DNA of 64,000 bases. Origin: Cryptomeria japonica. Its lineage: Eukaryota; Streptophyta; Pinopsida; Cupressales; Cupressaceae. A model generated the notes under the pieces. It made no database searches. It worked only from the letters and a program-made list of their open reading frames with translations, and was not told the DNA's origin. Each line of letters starts with the position of its first letter. The stretch's first letter is position 1. The translations under genes and the position numbers were made by a program. The DNA lies in NCBI RefSeq assembly GCF_030272615.1, contig NC_081413.1:446438538-446502537 (forward strand), given 5' to 3'. This document shows positions 10,969-21,487 of the stretch, one piece after another.

Positions 10969-11365
10969 TAATTCAAAAAATTTGAAAAATGTCCTGAAAT
11001 AATTCTAAAAAAAATAAAAATTTGGAGAATGTCTTGAAAATAAATCATAAAAATTGGAGAATGTCTTGAAAATAAATCATAAAAATTGAAAAATGTCCTG
11101 AAATAATTCAAAAAAATTGAAAAATGTCTTGAAATAATTCAAAAAAATTGAAAAATGTCCTGAAATAATTCAAAAAAAATTTGAAAAATGTCCTAAAATA
11201 ATTCAAAAAAAATTAAATAATGTCCTGAAAAAATCCAAAAAAATCAAATAATGTCGTGAAAAAATCCAAAAAAATCAAATAATGTCCTGAAAAATCTCTA
11301 AAAATCAAATAATGTCCTAAAAAAAAAAACTCCCTAAAAAGTCAAATAAAGTCCTGAAAACAAAA
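10969..11365 (+). repeat. AT-rich tandem repeat, unit about 30-35 bases
   Basis: More than ten imperfect units share the core AAATGTCCTGAAATAATTC followed by a run of A. The units become more divergent toward the 3' end (TCCTGAAAAAATCC variants). The array lies inside element C between the sense frame and the antisense PMD gene. Confidence 0.85.
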
Positions 11366-12474
11366 AAATGAACAAAAACTTTTCAAAACATTAAAATCTA
11401 AAAACAAGCATTTTTGCAATAAATAACCCCTCTGTGCATAGACAGCTCACTGAGTATACATCCAATGACTCGCAATCCAATGCTGCGCTTTAATGAAATC
11501 ATGGGTAAACAGATGAACTCTTTCAATCAAACCAGACATTCAAACTGATCACAATTGTCATATCAATCGAACGTTACCATCAAATCATTCGTCCTTGTCT
11601 CTACTATCATGGGTCTTATACAGGGTGTGGTATACTCGAAACCAGACTGTGTCCTATCTTAGACAGGGTATCGCATGTCCTGAAACCAGACAGCATGATC
11701 GTCCTATCAGCACTTTCAACTTTTGACAATGAAGATCAAGATGTTTGTTTGATTTGTTGGAATTTATGCATCTTATCTTTTTACTGATTTATCTTTAGCT
11801 TCGATCATGTTCCTATGTTGCTCGATGATGTCACTAAGTGATTTAGAGTGACCGGGATGGATCATGATCCTTTTCTTTTTGGTTGTGATTGTTGTCTATC
11901 TGTGATGTGTTTGTCTTTTGCAAAAAGGGTTGCATTTCAGCTCTGGCCTTCCATGCCATGATGCTACGCATCCATTTTGCTACATTAAAATAAAGGTTCT
12001 CACCTTACAAAGTGCATTACTAAAAGCAAGTTTTTCTTCGTCTCTAATTGTCCTCTGTTTCATTTCTTCTTACTAACATTTCTTCCATCAGTTCGGATAG
12101 TCAGTTCGGTCTAGTGCTCCAATTTCCCCAACCACATATGCTGCATCCTGCATTCATTTGGTTAGTACATTTGCATTACATCGAGCATCATATCAAGTAT
12201 TTTATCCATTTCATATTATAAATGCATCAAAAAACACATAAAGAATACATCCATACATGTTCCACAATAAACAATGCATATGCCATCCATACATAGAAAA
12301 TAACATAAGTCATAACACATTGCATCCCATCATATCAATGCATATCATATCATATGTCATAATAATCTCGGAGTACAAAATTGGACTGTCTATCCTAAGT
12401 ATGGCCCGTAGGCTGACTACAAAATGTCAAACTACATAATGTCCACTGTTTGTCCTAAGGAGCATGTGCCTCTG
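11366..12474 (+). other. Element C spacer, no gene recognised
   Basis: AT-rich sequence without a long frame. It includes two related phrases, CAGACTGTGTCCTATC and CAGACAGCATGATCGTCC (about 11643-11705), and a CAT/ATA-rich stretch near 12185-12365. The antisense PMD frame ends at its right edge. Confidence 0.5.
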
Positions 12475-14256
12475 TCACTGGGTGCTCCCTCTGTCCTCCT
12501 CATTCCTGCCATGTCTTGCGGATGATGTCCCTCTTGGTCCTGGCTGTGGTGGTCCCATAGGTCCACTCACCCCCATGCTGCTCAATGACCTCTGAGAGCG
12601 TGCCCTACTCTCTGTCCTTGATCGTGCCCGATATGAAGCTGTTCTCTACTCTGGTGGAACTACACTCTCATATAGTGTCCTCCAATGGCATATCTCCTCT
12701 CCAGTCTCTACCAGCATCTGTGCCATCTCCCGTGCACTGGCATCTCGAATCGACCCAATATACTTAGTGACTCTCTGTTCTTCTCGCTGTGCCTAAGCTA
12801 TTACTGTGTCTCGAGCCACTGTGAGTCTGGCTATCTCTGCTCTAAACTACTCATGTTCTCTCTCTAAAGTTGCAATGTGATCCTGTTGACTCGCTATGGT
12901 AGCCTTGCACATCTCCATCTCCTCTGTCCTAGCTATCTTCGGCTCTATGGGTATATCCTGCAATGCCTCCTGCTCCCCATCCTCATCTTCATCCTCATCA
13001 TCCTCATCCTCCTTTCTGTCCTCGTCATCCTCCTCATCCTCATCACCACCCTCATCCTCCTCATCCACATCCTCTCCCTCCTCCTCTCCAGTGAGTGGGA
13101 AGTCCTCCTATCGCCTAGGTACTGGGATATCCGGATCTGTCAATGGCACTGGTCGTCGTCGTGCAAACCATCTCTCATACTCCTCTGTTGTCCCAGCATC
13201 TACCACATCTAATCTCCAATCCCACTATCTCTGCTGTAGCTGTGAGAAGTCTGTATATGCTATGTGTGGCTAAATCATACTCCCCCACTGACTCATCTCT
13301 TTGTGAGATCGGGCAAAGTGTGCAGTCCTCCTAGGTACATCCTGCCTCTCTCCAAACCGTCGTCTGGCTCTCTCTGGTAGGTACATCTCAATCACTCTCT
13401 GGTGATTCACTGGTCGCCCAATCAAGTATCTCTCCTGTCTACAATACGGTAGCTCATCACTATCATTTGACCATCCAGGGAAATCACGATATGGCCTCCA
13501 TATGAACTCTCTCAGTCTGTCTAGCTTGTGTCGCCAATACAATATGTATCCAAAAGGACCCTGTCTTAGTGCTCCCCCATAGCAGTACACATATGGTCGA
13601 TGTGGTACTACTTGTCTATCTGTAATCAGTCAACATATGGCTATGTGCTCAAATGCCCATACCTACAGCAATGTGACTCCACAGCTCAAAGTCTGCACTC
13701 CCTGATATGCTATCTGATGCAACTGAAAATACAGCATAGCCAGTACACATGGTCCCCATGCGTACACTATCCCCTCTATCGCCATCTGCTCTATCACTCT
13801 TCCCCATCCAATAGGAAATCCATGTCCTCATCTGTCTCCTGCTAGTAGACATGCTATCACCATGGCTATCATCACATATCATCGATCATACTCTAATGCC
13901 ATGGTCTCCCAGCCAATCTCCCTCTTGACGATATCCAGATCCTCTGTGTCACACTCAAATAATCTACACAATGCGTCTCTCCCTATCACTGGGTCATACT
14001 CTACCATCTCTCCATGAATCAGAATGCGGAGGATGCACCATACATCCTCTAGTGTCACAGTCGCCTCTCCAATCGCCAGATGGAAGGAGGAAGTCTCTGA
14101 ATGCCATTGCTCTGCCAATGCGGTAAGTAGTCCTGTGTTTGCCCTAATCTCGAGCATGAATGTGACATAGTATATCCCCAGTCCTGCTAATGTATCTCTG
14201 TCCGTGCTCCTGAGTCTATGTTGTAACATGAAGCAGTCTAGTTGGTTCTCTCGCAT
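12475..14256 (-). pseudogene. Antisense plant mobile domain (PMD, MAIN-like) gene in element C
   Basis: Read on the minus strand, this is a plant mobile domain (aminotransferase-like) protein, a family known both as host MAIN-like genes and as cargo of plant transposons. One reading phase runs 594 codons from ATG at 14256 to TGA at 12475. It contains roughly ten internal TGA/TAG stops and no frameshift that I can see. Hallmarks in order: LTALAEQWHSETSSFHLAIGE and TVTLEDVWCILRI, VYAWGPCVLAMLY, FIWRPYRDFPGW, then MYLPERARRRFGERQDVP. The tail has an Asp/Glu-rich run coded by a TCC/TCA simple repeat (about 12970-13090 on the plus strand), a coiled coil and an Arg/Ser-rich end. It lies between the internal region and the 3' LTR, where antisense extra frames occur in Tat-type gypsy elements. 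Confidence 0.8.
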
Positions 14257-15100
14257 GATCAAAGGATACTGCTGACTCTACATCATAATTGGCGCACATT
14301 TTGTCAGTTTTAGGGTTTTCTCCTACGGGTTGCATTTCCTCATTTTCATGTCCAATCAGGGTGTTTTTCATCTAATCTGACCTATCCTACCCTTATCCCC
14401 CCTTTCTGGATCATTTGCATGTTGTTTTGACCAGAATTAGGGTTTACATTGCACAATTGCACCTGTGTGATGAGTCTTGCGCTTGTGTCACATGTCCTAT
14501 CCCTGTGTCTCCCTACACAAGCATAGAATACATCACACAAGCGCAGGATTCGCCTACACAAGCGCAGGAGTCCCTTTCTGTATCCCTTATGGGCCCCGCA
14601 ATGTCCCGCAAGCAAGTTAAATTCATAAAATTGAAAACATGGGTTTTTGAGATACATACCGCTGCTCCCGCATCATCCGGTCATCTGAATGTGCGTACAT
14701 GTTCTCCAAGGTGATCTGCCCTTGGCATGTTCGCCATCTCTCTACAAGTGTCCTTTTCCAAAGTAACAAATCCTCTTCTTGGGCTAGTGCAAATGAGCAA
14801 ATTTCATTCTCTTTGCCTCATTTATAGATCTTTGTCAATGCATAGATAGACATGCACCCTCTCCATCTCATGTTGGTCATGGTCTTTTGTGTCCTTAATT
14901 TCTTGTCCTTCATGCATCCGATCTCCGATTATTAGTCTGTTCAATCCTATCATTTTTATCGATCAATTGGCCTCTTTTCTACATGTTTCCAGCCAATTCC
15001 TCGAGGGGGCATGCATATGTCATTGTCATTGTCTGGGGCATTTTCATTATTGTTCTTTGAAACAATGCTTAAAATCGCATTGTCTCAAAAAGGGGCAAAA
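14257..15100 (+). other. Element C 3' internal region with inverted leader-like repeat and polypurine tract
   Basis: On the minus strand just upstream of the PMD frame, 14477-14575 holds TTGCGCTTGTGTCA and two reverse-oriented units (CACACAAGCGCAGG, TACACAAGCGCAGG). This mirrors the leader repeat at 5421-5560, so the two lie as inverted copies. The region ends with a polypurine tract, AAAAAGGGGCAAAA (15087-15100), directly before the right LTR. Confidence 0.65.
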
Positions 15101-16357
15101 TGTAGACACCTAAAAATGGTCAATGCTTGCGGAATCATACTTTAACATTTGCGCATTGCCTTATTTTAGGGTTTTTAAGTCGTATTAACATTTCTCGTAT
15201 GTTATGCACTTGGTCTTTATCATTTGCAAGCATCGAGTCTTTCTTCTGCATTCTTCATTTGTCTCGCTTTCAAATTTGGTCTTGTCAATAACAATCTTTA
15301 ATCATGATTTTGGTCGATCTTGTCAATCTCGTCATTTTGCGATCAATTTGTCATCGATGCTTGTCCTCTTCAATCATGTCAATTTGGATCAATTTGTCAT
15401 TGTTCCTCAGTGCATTTATTAATCAAATCATTTATCAATTCAAAATCATGATCAAATCGATTCTTCAATTAGGACCTAATTGTCATCTTTGCATTTCTAA
15501 TTCATCTTCTAGGGTTTCATGATTTAGTCATTTAACCTTGTTTGTCATTTCTCCCTCTAGGTTAAATAATTTATTTATTTATCCTAGGTCTTCTTGTCAC
15601 AATTAAATGTTTATTTATTTGGCTAACTAATTCTTCTATCTTTGTGAATAAATTAATAAATGAAAAATTGTTAATTAAATCACTTAATTCCTAATTTCCA
15701 CCTATTTTATAATTTGTCAAATTCAATTTCCACCTAATTAATTTCTCTCTAGTTCTCCCTATTTTTGTGCTTTGGTGGAAGCATGAATTTCTCATGCATC
15801 ATACTTTTGGCATAGCAAGATGTCATAAGCTTCTAGTCCTCTAACCTTTGCATTGGCAATATGTCATAATTCATTACATAGAAGGTGTCATAACCTTCTT
15901 CTTTCCACTCAATTTTCCCATTTTGAAATCAAATGCCTCTAATATCAATTTCATGCTAATCTTGTCTTTACTCCAATTTATCTATAAATTGGATGAATTT
16001 CTTCAATCCTGATCTAATAATCACATTATCTAATAACCACTTTGTCGAATCAATCATGCTTCGAGTATTCTTGAGCAATCATCTTGTCTACTTGCTTTCA
16101 TATCATGATCATGCACTAGTAGGTGAGATCCACAACAAAGCTATTTGAAGAAGAAAGAACGACAATGGAGCTGCATGAAGGAGACAATTGAATCTGCATC
16201 TAGTTTGCTTAGTTTTTTTTAGTTTTGAATGTTTTTCTTTCATGTCTCTATTGAGTGTAATTAGGATTGATAATTGCATTTGTGCTTTCATGATTGAGCT
16301 AGATTAGTATTATGATTAATACCACTTTCTTTGATGATTTCCGATTTCCTAGCTACA
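15101..16357 (+). repeat. Element C right LTR
   Basis: It begins TGTAGACACCTAAAAATGG and ends CCTAGCTACA, and is the direct repeat of 4033-5308. It lacks 19 bases relative to the left copy near 15318-15330. Confidence 0.9.
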
Positions 16358-16547
16358 CTAAGTTTTGCAGAACACATAAGAACCAACTAGTGAATCATTC
16401 TACAGACCCAAAAGGAAAGCAAAAAGTTGATATTGAAGAAAGTAGAGCTAAGATGAATAGAACCTAGAAGAAAAAGAAGAGTGATGACAAACCATCTGAG
16501 GAATCAAATTATTCACCTAGTCTGGAGAATCCATCACTTGAAAACTA
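16358..16547 (+). pseudogene. Element B gag-like protein, 3' end
   Basis: The fourth zinc knuckle is completed here after the insertion of element C: AAGTTTTGC supplies the last Lys-Phe-Cys. A Lys/Ser/Asp-rich tail follows (KGKQKVDIEESRAKMNRT, then KKKKSDDKPSEESNYSP), with a TAG inside it, and the frame ends near 16547. The last protein of this type in element E ends with a similarly charged, unstructured tail. Confidence 0.65.
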
Positions 16548-17011
16548 AGTTGTTTCTACTACTTGGGGTGTACATAATGTCAAATCTTGAGATAAACCCC
16601 TAGCTACAAGTTAAATCTACATATTTTGGTGTTTATAAGTATTTTTGAATCATAACCAGTAAATATCATTGAGTTTTAGCAACCAGTGATATGTTTAAGA
16701 GTGTTTTAAGGTGTTTTAAGGTTTTGTTGGTTTAAGCATTTAATGAAATAGTTTGAAAGAAAAGAAAAAAACATTTAGAATTTCATTTCTTACATTGCGA
16801 TCTTGAGAGCATTTGGAAAGCGAACATAGTAGATAAAAGTTTGTGATTGTAGCTTTCAGAGTTTTTAGCAGAGAACTGAGGTGATTGGAAGAACATTTTG
16901 TATCGATGAACGGTGTTGAAGGTTTTGGCAGTGTGAAACCCTAGTTCAAAAGAAGGAAAGGTATTTATTAGTAAATATTACTCTTTTCTTCAAGATTTTG
17001 CATTTTTTAGT
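16548..17011 (+). promoter_or_regulatory. Element B inter-ORF leader before ORF2
   Basis: About 460 non-coding bases separate the gag-like protein from ORF2. They include AAAACATTTAGAATTTCATTTC and GAAACCCTAG (about 16937), a phrase common in plant 5' leaders. Element E has a spacer of about 300 bases in the same place. An internal promoter or subgenomic RNA start for ORF2 is possible, but no promoter element is proved. Confidence 0.3.
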
Positions 17012-18388
17012 ATGGATACTCTGCATCTTGTTGATATGACCAAGAGGCCACGACTGGAGTTCAAACAACATCCTTTCAAATAAGAAGAAATAGACCCTAT
17101 CGGTGCCCTATCCAATGTACTATAGGAGTTTTTCATGTCAAATATGTCATATCATTTTATCACTACAAACTGGAGGACATGGGTGTATCAATTATTCATA
17201 ATCAATATAGATCATTGTGTGATAACAAGGGCATATTGAAAGAATAGTTTAAGAGTGTCGTTGAGACTCATGATCAATTTATGTGGTTGGATCGACCACA
17301 TAAAATAGCCAAGGAAGTCATCCATGCAGTAACTTGATTTTTCTCAACCGATGAAGTACCCTTACTCAGATTAGTACCCAAGAATGATGTTGAGAAGTTG
17401 ATAGGATAAAAATAGGATAGTAGACCCATGACAGTAAACAACATCAATGATCTAGCTATGAAATATGCCTTTATGGTGATCAGGTATAGGATTTACTATT
17501 AAAGAAGAATGAATAGCATACTAGAAACAACTATTAATACTTCCTACCAGATGGTAAAAGAGAACGTTGACTATGATTTGGCAGAGGCACTAAAAAGTCA
17601 ACTGATGGTAAATCTAGAAGTTGTGAAGAAAGACAAGAAGTTGAGATTCAAAATTAGATAATTGATTTTGGGATTATTTTTCTATTTCCAAAACTTTTTC
17701 CTTGGTATTGGAGATGTTGAATAGATTGAAGGTACCCCTGCACTACTTCAGATGAAGAAAAACATCAAGATTCTAAAGGACAAGTTTGATAATATTTCAT
17801 GGGGTTACTTCAAGGAGTTTCAAAAGAAAATGCATGCTATAGAGTGTATACTAGCAAAAGTAGTCAACCAGTATGAGAAGACAATATGTTTCATGGTGGA
17901 TACAGATACATGTATGATGGAAGCGGTTATTCCTAGAACCACATGGGTATTACCTATGGGATATGAGGTAGACAAGGATCTACTTATTTTTTATGCTAAC
18001 CATCTATTAGAGAAACCGGTGGATATCATTGCAAAGAGATTTGGGACATACAAAGAAATATCACTACAAGTCCACTCTGAGCTATAGAGACCAGTGATTC
18101 CAAAGAAGATAAGGAAGGAGGTAGAAGCATTCGCTGAGCAGGAAGGATTTACAAAAGAGAAGATAGCAGTAGCTAGGGAAAAGAACACAATAGAACAAGG
18201 TGAAGCATCTAATGTACCTACTGGTACCCCTACCAGTACCCCTATTGGTAAGACTAGAGAAGCAAAAGCAAAAGCAGTAGAGAAGAAGATGGAAGAAGAC
18301 AAATTGGCTAAATCACAAAAAGGGAAACCATCTAAAATTCAGTTTTAGAGAAAGAAGAAAAATATTGATCCACTTGTTGAACCAGTAC
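17012..18388 (+). pseudogene. Element B ORF2, 5' part: unknown conserved retroelement protein
   Basis: No known domain is recognised. From ATG at 17012, a broken frame continues to 18388, where element F is inserted; it resumes at 25083. It is alignable with ORF2 of element E. The shared stretch TSYQMVKENVDYDLAEALK (B) pairs with SAYDMVNDNARIDICEWLK (E), and EAVIPRTTWVLPMGYEVDKD pairs with EALIPRTIWVTKMGYEIDDN. Several TAG/TGA/TAA stops and at least one frameshift (near 17120) break it. The open portion 17752-18087 holds the PRTTWV and MGYE motifs. A Lys/Glu-rich region with GTPTSTPIG follows (18094-18348). With the 3' part the total is about 1,108 codons. Confidence 0.6.
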
Positions 18389-19448
18389 TGTTAGGTCCCA
18401 GAGGAAACTAAGATAGGGGGGGTGAATCAGTTGTCTATTAATTTCAATCCAAATATAAATTAACCAAACTTACTGCATAATACCAGTAAAAAAAACTTTA
18501 ATGTCGGTAGAAAATTTAATAGTTAATTGCAATACCGGTAAAGTTTAATGCATGAAACAGAAAGACAAATAACATTCACAACACATAGCATAGTTATTTG
18601 TACATGGAAACCCTATAAGGGGAAAAACCATGTTGGGAAACCTTACCCACAATAAGATGATACTACTACAAATAGAATGTGTGTACAAATGGGATCTATA
18701 CATGTAGAAAGGCCAACTGCCTAGAGCCCACTGCTCAATCACAAAATGGGAATTAGACTAACTACAATTGGATGGGTAAAGCCAATGATAATGTACTGCT
18801 CAAAATAGCATCTTCATATTCTGGATTCAGTACCGGTTAAGCTCTGATTGTCTTCCTCAAACCTTCCTTGAATATTTAAATGATGTTTGTGTGTATAGCT
18901 CTACTTATATTCACATATACCTTATTACAATCCTTTTCACACTCTCACATTAATTTCTCAAATGAGATCTTACATATATACCAAAACCTAAGACCAATTG
19001 GGTAGGTCGACTTACTAACATATTACAATTAAATCAATTAATAATGAATCAATATGTGATGCATGATGTCCGCTCAATACATTAACAATAATAACAAATA
19101 ATCTCCATAACGTGTCATGCTAATCTAGAATAGATAAGGCTTGCCAGTCCATAACCTAGACCTATTTATCAGTAACAACAAATATGCAAACTCGATTGTA
19201 CCAATAATCAAATCACCAAAACCAAGTGTAAACAATGTCTTTGACATAACCAAGTAATCTCCAGATGATAATAGATTATCCTTAGTGCTCATGAACAATA
19301 TAACCTGTCAGTTAACCAAATATTGGTGACTGTTCATAAGTCACTGAACATGCCGGTGAACATAACCAAAGATTCCCAAGTGTTCTCAAGTGTTGATAAG
19401 TGTTGATAGCAATGAAAAGACCAATGCAACACATCTATAATACCAAAA
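18389..19448 (-). repeat. Element F 3' LTR
   Basis: On the plus strand it begins TGTTAGGTCCCAGAGG and ends at ACCAAAA, where the partner ends ACCAACA, so its terminal CA is mutated. It aligns with 24022-25077 and with solo LTR G (30530-31583). The polypurine tract (CTCCCCCTTT on the plus strand) follows at once. Confidence 0.9.
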
Positions 19449-19807
19449 ATCTCCCCCTTTGGTATTGATGGCAACACAAGATGGAAAAACCATCTAAGTG
19501 CCAAAGCAGAAATGCCAAAAACCAAAAACCAACAATCTCCCAAAGAGATCATTAAAATATAGATACAGAGAGTAACAATCTCTCCCAAAAGATAATGTGT
19601 TTTTCCATAGATATCTCTCCCCCTTTGACATCAAATGTCAAAGCAATACAAAACCAAATACAATCAGTTCATAGAACTTGTTACAAATACCAATTGTTAT
19701 AACCACATTTATTCAATCTACTCCCCCTAAGAAGTAGCTCACTTTCATCAAAGTCAGAATAATATTTCTCTGTTAATTTTGTCGGTCTGATGCCATGCTC
19801 CAATTGT
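19449..19807 (-). other. Element F 3' untranslated region with polypurine tract
   Basis: Between the RNase H coding end and the 3' LTR lie several CTCCCCCTTTGG/GACATCAA phrases (19450-19460, 19615-19630, 19720-19730). Read on the minus strand they are purine-rich tract repeats, and the one at 19449-19461 is in the polypurine-tract position. No coding was seen. Confidence 0.6.
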
Positions 19808-20623
19808 CTAAGTGTCTATCGGTGAGGGTATAACTCCAAGCTGCTCTCTTAGATATTCGAAAGTTTCCTTAGGCAAAGACTTAGTAAAGATATCCGCAAT
19901 CTGCTCTTTAGTATTCACATAAACCAATTTCACTTCTTTTGCTTCAACATTCTCCTTTAGAAAATTGAATTTTATAGAAACACGTTTAGTTTTAGAGTGA
20001 AATACCAAATTCTTCAATATATCAATTGTTGCCATATTATCATAGTAAATGATTATAAGTTCTTTGCATTTTACATTTATGTCCTTCAACATTTGCTTAA
20101 TCCATAATACCTATGTACAATTAGTTGTTGTTGTAACATATTCTGATTCAACTATTGATAAAGATGTACGACTTTGTTTCTTGCTCAACCATGAAATTAG
20201 TCTGCTACCAAGAAAAAATACTCTACCGGTGGTGTTTTTTTGTTGTCTACATCTCCTTCCCAATTTGCATCTGTATATGCACATATATCAAAATTTTCAT
20301 CTTTAGGATACCATAAACCAAGATTTGTTGTGCCTTGTAGATACTGGAAAATCCTTTTCACTGTCGATTCATGATTTTCCTTAGGATTACTCTAAAATCT
20401 TGAAATAATACACACTGCATTCATAATATCAAGTCTTGTTTGTGTCAAATACAATGAACCTCCTATCATAGACTTGTATCTTGTCAGATTAACAGGTGCT
20501 CATTCATCCTTCAAAGATAGTTTATCAGTTCTAGTCATAAGTGTACTTACCGGTTTAGAGTTTTTGATGACAAATTTCTTAAGTAATTCCTTCAAGTACT
20601 TTGACTGATTCATGAGTATGTCT
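19808..20623 (-). pseudogene. Element F RNase H and RT C-terminal part
   Basis: The open 94-codon frame at 19808-20092 is the copia RNase H C-terminus: YYDNMATIDILKN (with the family Asp), then LVYVNTKEQIADIFTKSLPK. This tail is characteristic of copia pol. Upstream (20093-20623) the minus strand still codes the RT thumb and RNase H start. Readable blocks include LGLWYPKDENFDICAYTDANW, interrupted by several stops. The polyprotein ends near 19808. Confidence 0.8.
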
Positions 20624-21487
20624 TTATGAGTCTATGAAATCTGTAATCCTAAAAAATAATTTTATCTCCCCAATGATAGACATTTCAAATTCTTCCTGCA
20701 TCTTATTAGAAAAGTCTTTACACAATCCATCTTCTCCTCCAAAAATTATATCATCAACAAAAACTTCAATAACCAAGATGCCATCATTAGTCACTTTGTA
20801 ATATAAGTTGTTGTTAGCATTGCCTTTAGTGTAACCAAGCTTCAAAATATATTTGTCCAATCTAGCATACCAAGCTCTAGGAGCTTGCTTCAATCCATAT
20901 AAGGCTTTCCTTAACCTACAAACTATATCTTTGTCATCTATCAAACAAAATCTAGTATGTTGTTCAATGTAAACTTCCTCTTCAAGATCACCATTCAGAA
21001 ATGCACATTTAACATCCATTTGATATACTTTATAGTTCTTGTGTGCTGCAAAAGCTAAAAATAATCTGACTACCTCAATTCTAGCTATTAGTGCAAAGGT
21101 TTCATTGTAATCATTTCCTTCTATCTGTGAATATCTCTTATACACTAATCTTGCTTTTTTTTTTATTACCTTACAATCTTCATTAAGTTTATTTCTGAAT
21201 ACCCATTTAGTTCCAATTACATTTTTGTTTTTAGGTCGGGGAACCAATGTCCGTGTGTTATTCTTTTCAATTTGTTCCAATTCATCTTCCATAGCCTTAA
21301 TCCAATGTTTATCTTCACATGCCTCATTAATAGTTGTTGGTTCAAATTGAGAAATTAGACATACCTCTTCATTTTTCAGTCTTCCTCTAGTCATAACTCC
21401 TTGATACTTATTCCCAATTATCTGATTTTCAGAGTGATTCAATCTTACATACTTGGGTGTGTTCACTTGCTGTTGTTCTTCAATCAC
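20624..21487 (-). pseudogene. Element F reverse transcriptase
   Basis: A 287-codon open stretch of the copia RT. Order: linker with HWIKAMEDELEQIEKN (residues 61-76), GTKWVFRNKL (92-101), YQMDVKCAFLNG carrying the first catalytic Asp (155-166), ALYGLKQAPRAWY (195-207), and FVDDIIFGG with the catalytic Asp pair (243-251). Usual copia elements have YVDD; here Phe replaces Tyr. The similarity is best to SIRE/Tork-type plant copia by motif style, which is an inference. The frame stops at 20624, after which the rest of RT continues with stops. The upstream linker to integrase is in another broken frame. Confidence 0.85.

Larger units (their letters stand above)
4033..16357 (+). mobile_element. Element C: 12.3 kb pol-less LTR element with antisense PMD gene
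   Basis: Direct LTRs at 4033-5308 and 15101-16357 flank 9.8 kb of internal sequence. A primer site follows the left LTR (TGGTGAACCTGATGTGAAC, 5314-5332). A polypurine tract, AAAAAGGGGCAAAA, precedes the right LTR. Flanks are CTCAG at 4028-4032 and CTAAG at 16358-16362, a target duplication with one mismatch. Joining the flanks restores the spacing of the interrupted zinc knuckle in element B. The inside holds a long sense Gln/Pro/Ser-rich frame and an antisense plant mobile domain frame, but no RT, integrase or protease. It is therefore non-autonomous. It shares its primer site with Tat-like element D, which suggests a gypsy (Tat) partner. Confidence 0.85.

Noticed and set aside
10969-11365. 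CRISPR-like regular array
   Set aside because: Units are directly adjacent, AT-rich and have no spacers. The context is a plant retroelement.
12896-13273. Plus-strand serine-rich frame (long Ser run)
   Set aside because: It is the reverse-strand shadow of the Asp/Glu-rich tail of the antisense PMD gene, produced by a TCC/TCA simple repeat.
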